The notes: a model not told the origin generated them from the letters alone. 64,000 bases of DNA from Caryophanales bacterium UBA6259 (GCA_002441135.1 DJVJ01000018.1:62001-126000), one strand, 5' to 3'; shown: positions 35,125-44,811, counted from the first letter of the stretch. Numbers and translations are program-made.

Positions 35125-35880
35125 ATGTTTAAGTGGTTTTCTCAAAAAAAAACAGAGGAAAATCAAGATACTTTAAATTTAGCTTTCATTCCTAAACATG
35201 TGGCTATTATTATGGATGGTAATGGGAGATGGGCTAAAGAAAAAGGAATGCCAAGAATCGCTGGGCATAAAGAAGGTATGGCTACCGTTAAGAAAATTAC
35301 AAAGGCCGCCAACGAACTTGGAGTAAAAGTTTTAACCTTGTATGCTTTTTCAACAGAAAACTGGAATCGACCAGAACAAGAAGTTAAATTTTTAATGAAT
35401 TTACCCTTAGAATTTTTAAGTAAAGAAATTGATGAGATCATGGAACAAAATGTTAGAGTAAAAATAATTGGTTTTGTGGACCAGCTTCCTAAGCATACCT
35501 ATGCTGCTGTGAAGGAGGCAGAGGAAAGAACGAAAGAAAATACAGGAATGATTTTAAATTTTGCTTTGAATTATGGGGCACGTCATGAAATTTTGTATGC
35601 AACAAAGAATATTGTAGAGCAGGTTCATTCCGGTAATCTAAAAATAGATGATATTGATGAAGAGGTAATCAATAATAACTTATTAACAAAGGATTTGCCA
35701 GATCCAGATTTATTAATTCGGACTAGCGGAGAAGTTAGAATCAGCAATTTCTTGTTATGGCAATTGGCATATACAGAACTTTGGTTTACTGATGTTTATT
35801 GGCCTGACTTTAACAAAGAGTTATTTTATCAAGCAATATATGACTATCAGAAGAGAAATAGAAGGTTTGGAGCCTTATAA
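35125..35880 (+). CDS. uppS: Undecaprenyl diphosphate synthase
   Basis: UppS makes C55 undecaprenyl diphosphate, the lipid carrier for cell-wall polymers. The 251-aa cis-prenyltransferase has the catalytic D31 in IIMDGNGRWAKEKG, the TLYAFSTENWNRP segment, and the C-terminal DLLIRTSGEVRISNFLLWQ. A 20-residue N-terminal extension precedes the core, as in Bacillus. GGAGGGC precedes the ATG. cdsA and dxr follow, forming a lipid/isoprenoid block. Confidence 0.97.
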   Translation: MFKWFSQKKTEENQDTLNLAFIPKHVAIIMDGNGRWAKEKGMPRIAGHKEGMATVKKITKAANELGVKVLTLYAFSTENWNRPEQEVKFLMNLPLEFLSKEIDEIMEQNVRVKIIGFVDQLPKHTYAAVKEAEERTKENTGMILNFALNYGARHEILYATKNIVEQVHSGNLKIDDIDEEVINNNLLTKDLPDPDLLIRTSGEVRISNFLLWQLAYTELWFTDVYWPDFNKELFYQAIYDYQKRNRRFGAL

Positions 35881-35926
35881 TATCAATGAAAAAATTAGTT
35901 TTAGACTCGGATAAATGAGGTGTCAT

Positions 35927-36718
35927 ATGAAACAACGAATTATTACAGGACTTATTGGTGGAGCAGGGTTCCTGTATCTTGTTTGGACTGGTAATTTACC
36001 ATATAGCCTTTTGATTCTTACAATGGCTCTAGTTGGCTATTATGAATTTGTAAAAATGAATCAAACTAAGTTGCTTTCACTAGAAGCACTCATTGGTTTC
36101 TTATTTGTTTTTAATTTAGTTTATTCTGCTAATCAATCACTTCCTTATGCTTCACAGATAGAGCTATCGGCTTTACTTCTGATTGTTGTTTTTCTATATC
36201 TATTTGTTATAGTAGTGAAAAAGAATCAAGTCGATTTTGATCAAGTAGCTTCCTTATTCCTTGGGGCTCTTTATATTGGACTTGGTTTTTCCTATATGCT
36301 AGAAACCAGATTTATGGAACAAGGATTAGAACTAACTTTACTGGTTTTGTTTGCTACTTGGGCATCTGATTCTGGCGCCTATTTTACTGGTAGATTTTTT
36401 GGTAAACATAAGTTGTGGCCTGAAATCAGCCCAAAGAAAACGATAGAGGGCTCTATTGGCGGAATTACTCTTGCTATTATAGTTAGTTATATTTTTAATA
36501 TATACGCAGAAATAACAGAGCATGGATTATTGATTATTTGGGCAGCGATTATCATTGCTGTTGTTGGCCAAATCGGTGATTTGGTGGAATCAGCACTTAA
36601 ACGGAAGAAAAATGTAAAGGATTCTGGTATGATTATACCTGGTCATGGGGGAGTTTTAGACCGCTTTGATAGTTTGATTTATGTCTTTCCAATTCTCCAC
36701 TTATTACAAATTATATAG
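35927..36718 (+). CDS. cdsA: Phosphatidate cytidylyltransferase
   Basis: CdsA makes CDP-diacylglycerol for phospholipids. The 263-aa membrane protein has about seven hydrophobic segments and the C-terminal signature SALKRKKNVKDSGMIIPGHG followed by GVLDRFDSL (about 222-250). The ATG at 35927 follows GAGGTG; an in-frame ATG at 35915 lacks a ribosome binding site. The gene lies between uppS and dxr as in most Bacillales. Confidence 0.96.
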   Translation: MKQRIITGLIGGAGFLYLVWTGNLPYSLLILTMALVGYYEFVKMNQTKLLSLEALIGFLFVFNLVYSANQSLPYASQIELSALLLIVVFLYLFVIVVKKNQVDFDQVASLFLGALYIGLGFSYMLETRFMEQGLELTLLVLFATWASDSGAYFTGRFFGKHKLWPEISPKKTIEGSIGGITLAIIVSYIFNIYAEITEHGLLIIWAAIIIAVVGQIGDLVESALKRKKNVKDSGMIIPGHGGVLDRFDSLIYVFPILHLLQII

Positions 36719-36738
36719 CAATCTTTGAGGTGAATAGA

Positions 36739-37896
36739 ATGAAGCATATTGCTATCCTTGGGTCTACTGGCTCTATTGGAACACAAACACTTGAAATTGT
36801 CAGAGCAAATCCAGATAAATTTAAAATTATTGCATTATCTGCAGGGTCGAATAGTAAACTTTTATTACAACAAATAAAAGAATTTCAACCAAAGCTGGTA
36901 TCTGTTTTAACAAAGGAACTTGCAGAAGAATTGCGGAATGACGTAAATTCTTCAACAACAATCGTTTATGGTGATGAAGGACTAATTTTAACAGCAACTC
37001 ATCCTGATGTCGATTTTGTTGTAACTGCAATTGTAGGAAGTGTAGGATTAAAACCGACGATTGAGGCGATTAAAGCTAGCAAAGTAATTGGATTGGCTAA
37101 TAAGGAAACATTAGTATCGGCAGGACACCTAGTGATGGATTTAGCAAATAAATATAATGTGCCTATTTTACCAATCGATAGTGAGCATTCCGCAATATTT
37201 CAAAGTCTAAACGGAGAAAAGAATTCTCAAGTAAAAAAACTTATTTTGACTGCTTCTGGAGGTTCTTTTCGAGATAAAACTCGAGAAGAATTAAAGCATG
37301 TTACTGTTGAACAAGCATTGAAGCACCCAAATTGGTCAATGGGAGCAAAGATTACGATTGATTCAGCAACAATGATGAACAAAGGATTAGAAATCATCGA
37401 AGCACATTGGTTATTTACTATGCCCTTTGAAAAGATTGAGGTTATGATTCATCCTGAATCAATTATTCATTCGATGGTAGAGTATGTAGATCGAGCTGTA
37501 ATTGCACAATTAGGCACACCAGATATGAAGGTGCCAATTCAGTACGCTTTAACTTATCCAGACAGAATTAATCTGGCAGAAGAATCACTTAATCTTGCTA
37601 AGATAGGGTCATTACATTTTAAAGAACCCGATTTTAACCGTTTTCCAAGCTTGAGGCTTGCTTACCAATCTGGAAAAGAAGGAGGAACCATGCCTACTGT
37701 ATTAAATGCAGCAAACGAAATTGCTGTCGCTGCGTTTTTACAAGGACAGATTCCGTTTATTGAGATAGAAAGTTTGATTGAAGAGGTTTTAGAACAACAT
37801 AAAACTATAAAATTACCAACGATTGAGGCAATTGAAGAAGCAGATCGTTGGTCTAGATTAACGACGCAAAGTGTAATTAAAAGAAAGGAATGGTGA
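36739..37896 (+). CDS. dxr: 1-deoxy-D-xylulose 5-phosphate reductoisomerase
   Basis: Dxr makes MEP, the committed step of non-mevalonate isoprenoid synthesis. The 385-aa protein has the NADPH motif GSTGSIGTQTLEIV (about 8-21), the metal-binding region PIDSEHSAIFQSL (about 147-159) and the substrate loop HPNWSMGAKITIDSATMMNK. Start ATG 36739 follows GAGGTGA. ispG of the same pathway is two genes downstream. The stop codon is 6 nt before the likely rseP start. Confidence 0.96.
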   Translation: MKHIAILGSTGSIGTQTLEIVRANPDKFKIIALSAGSNSKLLLQQIKEFQPKLVSVLTKELAEELRNDVNSSTTIVYGDEGLILTATHPDVDFVVTAIVGSVGLKPTIEAIKASKVIGLANKETLVSAGHLVMDLANKYNVPILPIDSEHSAIFQSLNGEKNSQVKKLILTASGGSFRDKTREELKHVTVEQALKHPNWSMGAKITIDSATMMNKGLEIIEAHWLFTMPFEKIEVMIHPESIIHSMVEYVDRAVIAQLGTPDMKVPIQYALTYPDRINLAEESLNLAKIGSLHFKEPDFNRFPSLRLAYQSGKEGGTMPTVLNAANEIAVAAFLQGQIPFIEIESLIEEVLEQHKTIKLPTIEAIEEADRWSRLTTQSVIKRKEW

Positions 37897-37902
37897 TTAA
37901 TT

Positions 37903-39156
37903 CTGAATATAGGTCTTGTAATCCAAATCATTTTTGTATTTGCAGCATTGATGTTTGTGCACGAGCTTGGACATTTTATTTTTGCGAAACGAGCAGGGAT
38001 GTTTGTTAGGGAGTTTTCTTTAGGTCTTGGACCAAAGCTTTTTTCCTTTAAAAAAGGGGAGACACAATATTCATTACGAATTATTCCTTTTGGTGCTTAT
38101 GTACGAGTAGCTGGAGAAGATCCAGAGGTTGTTGAAATAAAAACTGGACAAACGATTTATCTGAAAACAAACCATAGTGGAATCGTAACAGATATTTATT
38201 TACATGATACTGGAGTAAAAACTGTAAAGCTAAAGGTAGATTCCATTGATTTAGAACACAAGCTTATAATTACAGGTGAAGATGAGGAACAAAGAGGACA
38301 GACCTTTAAGGTTGCAGAAAACACAATGCTACATTATGATAAACAGACAGTACAAATTGCACCGTGGTCTAGACAATTTGGTTCAAAGTCAATTTTATCC
38401 CGTTTCAAAATGGTTTTTGGTGGACCACTATTTAATATTATCGCAACCATAATTTTGTTCTTTATTATTGCAATGATGGTTGGAGTTCCATCTGATGTGG
38501 TTTCCTTGGGACCTATTAACGAGGGATCACCTGCTGAGCTGGCAGGTCTACAACAGGGAGATATTGTAGTTACTGCGAATGAGATTCCAATTAAAACAAC
38601 AACAGATTTAATTACGATCATACAGAAAAATCCAGATAAAGAATTGAATTTGAGCATTTCTAGAGATGGTGAACCACTCAAGATAAACGTTACCCCTGCA
38701 AAGGATGAACAAGGTATTGGTAAAATTGGTGCTGTTGTTAGTACACTTGAGCAAGATGCATCTATTTTCCAGGCAGGTTCCTTTGCCTTAAAAAATACGG
38801 CTGAGATGAGCAAGGCTATTATTGATGGTTTTGTTATGCTATTTAGTGGCTCAGTGGGAATGAATGATTTAGCTGGTCCTGTTGGCATTATGAAAATAAC
38901 AGGGGATGCTGCAAAGCAAGGGATTCCAAGCTTATTAAATTGGGCAGCAATATTAAGTCTTTATTTAGGAATCTTTAATTTATTGCCAGTACCAGCCCTA
39001 GATGGAAGTCGTTTACTATTTATTACTATTGAAGCTTTAAGGGGCAAGCCAGTTGATCCTAGAAAAGAAAGTATGGTGCATTTGATTGGCTTTGCATTTT
39101 TAATGCTTTTAATGATTGTAGTAACGGTTAATGATATTTCGAAAATATTTCAATAA
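37903..39156 (+). CDS. rseP: RseP (RasP/YluC) site-2 protease, probable CTG start
   Basis: RseP cleaves membrane-spanning anti-sigma factors and signal peptides. The zinc motif HELGH and a C-terminal LDG motif (D367) in PVPALDGSRL are present, with a PDZ domain between (about 200-280). From the CTG at 37903 the protein has 417 aa and a full first transmembrane helix, with HELGH at 20-24; GGTGA is 6 nt upstream. There is no ATG, GTG or TTG in frame before the TTG at 37948, which would leave only four residues before HELGH and remove most of the first helix. Confidence 0.85.
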   Translation: MNIGLVIQIIFVFAALMFVHELGHFIFAKRAGMFVREFSLGLGPKLFSFKKGETQYSLRIIPFGAYVRVAGEDPEVVEIKTGQTIYLKTNHSGIVTDIYLHDTGVKTVKLKVDSIDLEHKLIITGEDEEQRGQTFKVAENTMLHYDKQTVQIAPWSRQFGSKSILSRFKMVFGGPLFNIIATIILFFIIAMMVGVPSDVVSLGPINEGSPAELAGLQQGDIVVTANEIPIKTTTDLITIIQKNPDKELNLSISRDGEPLKINVTPAKDEQGIGKIGAVVSTLEQDASIFQAGSFALKNTAEMSKAIIDGFVMLFSGSVGMNDLAGPVGIMKITGDAAKQGIPSLLNWAAILSLYLGIFNLLPVPALDGSRLLFITIEALRGKPVDPRKESMVHLIGFAFLMLLMIVVTVNDISKIFQ

Positions 39157-39176
39157 ATCAACAGGAAGGTGCAGAG

Positions 39177-40238
39177 ATGGTAAAACGTGAGGAGACAAGA
39201 CCGGTATTTGTTGGAAACGTACAAATTGGTGGTCAAAAAGATGTTGTTATCCAGTCAATGACGACTACGGATACACGTGATGTTGATGCAACCGTAAAAC
39301 AAATTGAGAAATTGGCAGAAGTAGGTTGTCAATTAGTTCGTTTAGCTGTTGTAGATGAAGAAGCAGCAAAAGCAATCAAAGAGATTAAGCAACGATCACC
39401 TATTCCGTTGGTTGCTGATATTCATTTTGACTACAAATTAGCGTTGATTGCACTAGAAAATGGGATTGATAAAATTAGAATTAATCCTGGTAATATTGGT
39501 TCTATCGATAAAGTAAAAAAAGTGGTTGAGGCTTGCAGAGCAAAAGGAGTACCAATTCGTATTGGAGTAAATTCCGGGTCTATTGAAAAGGAAATACTGC
39601 AAAAATATGGTCATCCAACGGCAGAAGGATTAGTTGAATCTGCGTTAAAGCATGTTACGATTTTAGAAGAGCTTGATTTTCATGATATCGTGATTTCATT
39701 AAAAGCTTCTAATGTACCAATGATGATTAAAGCATATCAGCTCATGGCTGAGCAAAGAAATTATCCACTACATGTTGGAGTTACTGAAGCAGGTACCGTT
39801 TTTGCTGGAAGTATTAAATCTGCTGTGGGGATTGGTACTGTTTTAGCTGCTGAAATTGGAGATACAATGAGAGTTTCCTTAACAAGTGATCCAACAGAAG
39901 AAATCAAGGTCGCTAAGGAAATTTTAAAGAGTCTTGAAATTAGAACAAATGGACCTGAGATCATTTCCTGTCCAACCTGTGGACGAGCGCAAATTGATTT
40001 AATTAGCTTAGCTAATCAGGTGGAAGAGCAAATGTTGAAAATTAATAAACCAATTAAAGTTGCGGTTATGGGGTGTGCAGTAAATGGCCCTGGTGAGGCA
40101 AGAGAGGCAGATATTGGTATTGCTGGTGGAGCTGGTGAAGGATTAATTTTCAAACATGGTGAAATAATCCGTAAGGTAAAGGAAACAGAGCTTTATGATG
40201 AGTTAATGAAGGAAATAGCAAAAATCATAGAAGAATAA
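39177..40238 (+). CDS. ispG: 4-hydroxy-3-methylbut-2-enyl diphosphate synthase (IspG/GcpE)
   Basis: IspG converts MEcPP to HMBPP with a [4Fe-4S] cluster, late in the MEP pathway. The 353-aa protein has VIQSMTTTDTRDVDAT near the N-terminus, cluster ligands C265 and C268 (CPTCGR), C300 and E307 (GCAVNGPGE), all present. It starts with ATG after GGAAGGTG, 20 bp after rseP. In B. subtilis this slot holds proS and ispG is elsewhere; in several other Bacillales ispG follows rseP. proS is not in this window. Confidence 0.96.
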   Translation: MVKREETRPVFVGNVQIGGQKDVVIQSMTTTDTRDVDATVKQIEKLAEVGCQLVRLAVVDEEAAKAIKEIKQRSPIPLVADIHFDYKLALIALENGIDKIRINPGNIGSIDKVKKVVEACRAKGVPIRIGVNSGSIEKEILQKYGHPTAEGLVESALKHVTILEELDFHDIVISLKASNVPMMIKAYQLMAEQRNYPLHVGVTEAGTVFAGSIKSAVGIGTVLAAEIGDTMRVSLTSDPTEEIKVAKEILKSLEIRTNGPEIISCPTCGRAQIDLISLANQVEEQMLKINKPIKVAVMGCAVNGPGEAREADIGIAGGAGEGLIFKHGEIIRKVKETELYDELMKEIAKIIEE

Positions 40239-40277
40239 AATTCAAATGAAGTAAGTTTTCTTTAAAGACAGAAGCAT

Positions 40278-40316
40278 GGTACAATCATACTTGTATAAGA
40301 TTGTACCTTTTTCTTT
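40278..40316 (+). terminator. Terminator after ispG, overlapping a possible polC promoter
   Basis: GGTACAATC and GATTGTACC form a perfect 9-bp stem around a 12-nt loop, followed by TTTTTCTTTT. The 5' arm contains TGGTACAAT, an extended sigma-A -10 element (TACAAT, 40280-40285) with a weak TTTCTT 17 nt upstream. So this may also start polC transcription. Confidence 0.75.
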
Positions 40317-40349
40317 TCTAAATAGAAAAATAATAACTTAGGTGATCAA

Positions 40350-43300
40350 ATGGGAGATATAAGCAACAAAAATCAACAATTAAAATTATTATTAAAGCAA
40401 GCTAATCTGGCTGAGGAATTTATTGAGTCCCACTTTGGAGATGCAATTCTCGAGAAAGTGGAATTAAGCCGGAAAAATAAGCAATGGATATTTCATCTGG
40501 TTTTAAATAATTTAATACCCGTTGACGTGCTAGACCTGATGATATCAGAGGTTACACAAAAACTGCAGCATATTGCGATTATTGATTTTGTGTTTAAATT
40601 TGTTTCCATAGAAAGAGAAAAGATTGTTCAAGAATATTGGGAGCTTATGATTCGCTCTATTAAAATTCCGCCTAATCTTCATCTTGTATTAAAGAATGCC
40701 AATGTTTCCATGGAAAAAAACAAACTTGTAATACAGGTGCCTAATGAGCTAAGTAGAGATATGCTATTGCATAGAAATGTTCCGACGGCATTGTCAGCAG
40801 TACTTCATAATTTTGTGGAGGAAAACTGGATTGTTGAGTTTCTGTCACAGGAACAAGAGAATAATCAAGAGATGGAAAGATTTAGGGAGGAATTAGAGGA
40901 AGAAAATCGACTGCTCACTGAAGAGGCATTAAATGCTAGAGTAGAAGAATTTGAGCAACAGCCAGCTCCACAGATACAAACTATTAAATATGGCTACGAA
41001 ATAAAGGATGCAGCAATTCCAATTAGACAAATCGTTGAAGAAGATCGCAATATTATTATTCAAGGAACTGTCTTTCAAACAGAGTTACGAGAGTTGAAAA
41101 GTGGAAGGTTCTTACTGATGTTTAACATGACTGACTTTACGGATTCTATTCAGGTGAAGGTATTTATTAGAGATAATAAAGATCTAGATTCGCTAAAGCT
41201 GGTTAAAAATGATTTATGGCTAAAGGTAAAAGGACAGGTTCAATTCGATACCTTTTCAAAGGAACTCGTGTTAATGGCCTCTGATATTAATCAAATTGAG
41301 GCAATAGAGAGAAAAGACAATGCAGAAGAAAAACGAATTGAGCTTCACGTTCATACTAACATGAGTGCAATGGATGGAGTAGATTCCATAAAAAAATTAG
41401 TAGAGCAAGCAGGTAAATGGGGTCATGAAGCAATTGCTATCACAGATCACGGTGTAGTACAAGCCTTTCCTGATGCGCTAGATGCTGGAGAAAAATATGG
41501 GGTCAAAATCATTTATGGTTTAGAAGCAAATGTGATTGATGATGGAGTACCGATTGTTCATTATGAGGCAGAACGCGTTTTAAAGGATGAAACCTATGTT
41601 GTTTTTGATACGGAAACTACTGGACTTTCTGCAGCTTTAAATAGCATTATTGAGATTGGGGCAGTAAAGCTTAAAAATGGTGAAGTAGTGGAAATCTTTG
41701 AAACCTTTGTTGATCCAAAGGAAAGATTACCAAAGAAAATTACTGAAATTACAGGAATTACGGATGAAATGTTAGTAGGTGCCCCTTTAATAGAGGATGC
41801 ATTGCCTAAATTTATCGATTTTATTGGTGATAGTATTTTAGTTGCTCATAATGCAAGATTTGATATAGGATTTATCCAAATGGGATTACAAAAACTGGGG
41901 ATGCAGTCTATTTCTAATCCTGTAATAGATACAGTAGAACTAGCACGATTTTTATACCCTAAAATGAAAAACTATAAACTAAATACATTAGCTGATGCCT
42001 TTGGAGTAAAATTAGAAAATCACCATCGTGCCTATCATGATGCCGAGGCTACTGGGCATTTATTATGGAAAATGGTTGTCGATCTTGAAGAAAAGGAAAT
42101 TACAAATTTGATAGAAATTAATCAACATGTTGGAAAAGGAGATTATCGACGTTTAAGACCATTTCATTTAACGGCGTTAGTGAAAAACCAACAAGGTTTG
42201 AAAAATCTATATAAAATTGTATCCAAATCGCATATTGATTACTTTTTCAGAAATCCTCGAATACCAAGAAGTGAGTTAACAAAGCATCGAGATGGCTTGT
42301 TATTTGGGACAGCCTGTAATCAAGGAGAGCTATTTGACGCATTGCTAACAAAGACACCAGAGGTAGTAGAGGAAATTGCTCAATTCTATGATTATCTTGA
42401 GATTCAACCTATTATCCATTATCAGCATTTAATTAGAAAAGGAATCGTTCAAAGTGAAGCTGACATTGTTGATTTATTAAAGCGGATTGTTCAAATTGGC
42501 AAAAAACTTTCAATACCAGTTGTCGCAACAGGCGATGTCCATCATATTTCTAAGGAAGAAGAATTATATCGAAAAGTTTTGATTCATAACCAAATTAGTG
42601 GATTTCGTTATCATCAATTGGACGATATTTTTCCAGCATATTATCGGACAACAGAGGAAATGTTAGCCGAATTTCAATTTTTAGGTGCTGAAGTGGCCAA
42701 AGAGATTGTAATAGATAATCCAAAGAATTTAATTCGTGACGTTGAAAAATTGAAGCCATTCCCTGATGACTTATTTACACCGGTTATTGAAGGTTCAGAG
42801 GATGAAATCAGGAAAATGAGCTATGATACAGCAAAAAGCATTTATGGGGACCCACTACCTGAAATTGTTGAACAACGCTTAGAAAAAGAATTAAATAGTA
42901 TTATTAATCATGGTTTTTCAGTTATCTATCTTATTTCACATAAATTAGTGAATAAATCTTTGGAAGATGGTTATTTAGTTGGTTCTAGGGGATCTGTTGG
43001 CTCGTCATTTGTTGCGACAATGACGAAAATTACAGAGGTTAACCCATTACCACCTCATTATTCATGTCCAGAATGCAAACATAGTGAATTTATTCTTGAT
43101 GGCTCAGTGGGTTCAGGATTTGATTTGCCAGATAAAAATTGTCCAAGCTGTGATATTAAAATGAAAAAAGATGGCCACGATATTCCATTTGAAACCTTTA
43201 TGGGCTTTAAAGGAGATAAGGTTCCTGATATCGATTTAAACTTTTCTGGAGACAATCAGCCACAAATCCACAAATATACAGAAGAACTTTTTGGCTCAGA

Positions 43301-44657
43301 TTATGTGTTTCGTGCAGGAACAATTTCTACTGTAGCAGAAAAAACAGCCTATGGATATTCCAAAAAGTATCTTGAGGAAAATGGGATTCAAGCAAAAAGC
43401 GCTGAAATTAGTCGTTTAGTCGCTGGCTGTACTGGGATAAAAAGAACAACCGGACAGCATCCCGGTGGATTAATGGTCATTCCTCAATATAAGGAAGTTT
43501 TTGATTTTACACCTATTCAAAGGCCTGCAGATGATCAAAATAGTGATACGAGAACAACTCATTTTGATTATCATGCGATTAGTGGTCGTCTTTTGAAGTT
43601 AGATATTCTGGGTCATGACGACCCAACAGTAATAAGAATGTTGCAGGATATCACTGGAATCAATCCAAAGGACATTCCAATTGATGATCCTAAGGTATAT
43701 CAAATTTTCAATAGTACAGAGCCACTTGGAGTTACAGCAGAACAAATTGGGACCAATTTAGGTGCCTTAGGTATTCCTGAGTTTGGAACAAAGTTTGTAC
43801 GTCAGATGTTAGAGGATACACAGCCTACTACATTTGCTGAATTAGTTCGAATCTCTGGACTTTCCCATGGTACTGACGTATGGCTTAATAATGCGCAGGA
43901 CTTAATTAGAGAAGGAAAAGCGGTACTTGCAGAAGTTATATCGACACGTGATGACATCATGGTTTATTTGATTCAAAAGGGTCTTGATCCTTCTACTTCT
44001 TTTAAAATAATGGAAAAAGTAAGAAAAGGAAAAGGATTACAGCCTGAAGATATTGAAGAAATGAAGAAATATGATGTTCCTGATTGGTATATTCAATCAT
44101 GCCAACGAATTAAATATATGTTTCCTAAAGCTCATGCTGTTGCCTATGTGTTAATGGCGATTCGCATTGCATATTTTAAGGTATATTACCCAATATATTA
44201 TTATGCTACCTATTTTACTGTTCGAGCTGATGAGTTTGATGTAAAAATAATGTCTTCAGGGTCGAGTGCCATGAGAAGTAAAATTGAGGAAATTACAGAA
44301 AAAGGAGTTATGGCATCTCCTAAAGAAAAAGGCCTGTTAACCGCACTGGAATTGGCATTGGAAATGAGTGAAAGAGGATTTCAGTTCAAAAATGTGGATC
44401 TTTTTAAATCAGATGCGACTAAATTTATCGTTGATGAAGATGGAAAAAGTTTAATCCCTCCTTTTTCTGCAATTCCTGGCATTGGTGCGAATGCAGCGGT
44501 CAATATTGTTCAGGCAAGAGATGAAGGAGAAATACTTTCTATTGAAGATTTTCAACAAAGGGCTAAGGCATCAAAAACGGTTATCGAGCTACTTCAAGAT
44601 CATGGAGCGTTAAAAGATTTACCTGAAACGAATCAATTATCGATTTTTAATTTCTAA
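40350..44657 (+). CDS. polC: DNA polymerase III alpha subunit, PolC type
   Basis: PolC is the main replicative polymerase of low-GC Gram-positives, with built-in 3'-5' proofreading. The 1435-aa length matches B. subtilis (1437). The order is an N-terminal domain, OB fold (about 220-310), PHP part 1 (ELHVHTNMSAMDGVD from about 331), exonuclease inserted in PHP (VFDTETTG from about 418; AHNARFDIGF), and PHP part 2. The zinc finger (CPEC and CPSC, about 907-935), the catalytic motif VPDIDLNFSGD (about 959) and C-terminal HhH follow. All key motifs are intact. AGGTGA precedes the ATG. Confidence 0.98.
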   Translation: MGDISNKNQQLKLLLKQANLAEEFIESHFGDAILEKVELSRKNKQWIFHLVLNNLIPVDVLDLMISEVTQKLQHIAIIDFVFKFVSIEREKIVQEYWELMIRSIKIPPNLHLVLKNANVSMEKNKLVIQVPNELSRDMLLHRNVPTALSAVLHNFVEENWIVEFLSQEQENNQEMERFREELEEENRLLTEEALNARVEEFEQQPAPQIQTIKYGYEIKDAAIPIRQIVEEDRNIIIQGTVFQTELRELKSGRFLLMFNMTDFTDSIQVKVFIRDNKDLDSLKLVKNDLWLKVKGQVQFDTFSKELVLMASDINQIEAIERKDNAEEKRIELHVHTNMSAMDGVDSIKKLVEQAGKWGHEAIAITDHGVVQAFPDALDAGEKYGVKIIYGLEANVIDDGVPIVHYEAERVLKDETYVVFDTETTGLSAALNSIIEIGAVKLKNGEVVEIFETFVDPKERLPKKITEITGITDEMLVGAPLIEDALPKFIDFIGDSILVAHNARFDIGFIQMGLQKLGMQSISNPVIDTVELARFLYPKMKNYKLNTLADAFGVKLENHHRAYHDAEATGHLLWKMVVDLEEKEITNLIEINQHVGKGDYRRLRPFHLTALVKNQQGLKNLYKIVSKSHIDYFFRNPRIPRSELTKHRDGLLFGTACNQGELFDALLTKTPEVVEEIAQFYDYLEIQPIIHYQHLIRKGIVQSEADIVDLLKRIVQIGKKLSIPVVATGDVHHISKEEELYRKVLIHNQISGFRYHQLDDIFPAYYRTTEEMLAEFQFLGAEVAKEIVIDNPKNLIRDVEKLKPFPDDLFTPVIEGSEDEIRKMSYDTAKSIYGDPLPEIVEQRLEKELNSIINHGFSVIYLISHKLVNKSLEDGYLVGSRGSVGSSFVATMTKITEVNPLPPHYSCPECKHSEFILDGSVGSGFDLPDKNCPSCDIKMKKDGHDIPFETFMGFKGDKVPDIDLNFSGDNQPQIHKYTEELFGSDYVFRAGTISTVAEKTAYGYSKKYLEENGIQAKSAEISRLVAGCTGIKRTTGQHPGGLMVIPQYKEVFDFTPIQRPADDQNSDTRTTHFDYHAISGRLLKLDILGHDDPTVIRMLQDITGINPKDIPIDDPKVYQIFNSTEPLGVTAEQIGTNLGALGIPEFGTKFVRQMLEDTQPTTFAELVRISGLSHGTDVWLNNAQDLIREGKAVLAEVISTRDDIMVYLIQKGLDPSTSFKIMEKVRKGKGLQPEDIEEMKKYDVPDWYIQSCQRIKYMFPKAHAVAYVLMAIRIAYFKVYYPIYYYATYFTVRADEFDVKIMSSGSSAMRSKIEEITEKGVMASPKEKGLLTALELALEMSERGFQFKNVDLFKSDATKFIVDEDGKSLIPPFSAIPGIGANAAVNIVQARDEGEILSIEDFQQRAKASKTVIELLQDHGALKDLPETNQLSIFNF

Positions 44658-44673
44658 TCAAAAAAATCTTTAT

Positions 44674-44702
44674 TTGATAGGAAATAAGTGTTATGATATA
44701 AT
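44674..44702 (+). promoter_or_regulatory. Strong sigma-A promoter for the rimP-nusA-infB operon
   Basis: TTGATA (44674-44679), an exact 17-nt spacer and a perfect TATAAT (44697-44702). Transcription would start near 44709, about 200 nt before rimP, and would run through three hairpins in the leader. Confidence 0.85.
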
Positions 44703-44731
44703 CTTTTTGGTAATACTGTGGATAGTAACGA

Positions 44732-44766
44732 CTAAAGAGTGGGATTTTCCCACTCTTTAGATTTTA
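44732..44766 (+). terminator. Leader terminator/attenuator upstream of rimP
   Basis: CTAAAGAGTGGGA and TCCCACTCTTTAG form a perfect 13-bp stem with a tiny loop, followed by ATTTTAT. It lies only about 25 nt after the predicted start site of the operon promoter, so it cannot be just the polC terminator; it also sits in the rimP leader. The interrupted T-tract is the type helped by NusA, whose gene lies downstream. Confidence 0.8.
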
Positions 44767-44782
44767 TAGGTAGCTTTTTTAA

Positions 44783-44811
44783 TCGATAAGAAATTATAAC
44801 TTTCTTATCGA
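44783..44811 (+). other. Perfect hairpin in the rimP leader
   Basis: TCGATAAGAAA and TTTCTTATCGA form a perfect 11-bp stem around TTATAAC. The 3' arm runs into the 73-bp repeat. The corresponding 5' arm is not conserved at the other repeat copy, so this hairpin is specific to this leader. Confidence 0.6.

Noticed and set aside
38334..38888. Long (184-codon) open frame on the - strand inside rseP
   Set aside because: It is a shadow of the conserved PDZ and membrane region of RseP; it has no start signal or known domain.
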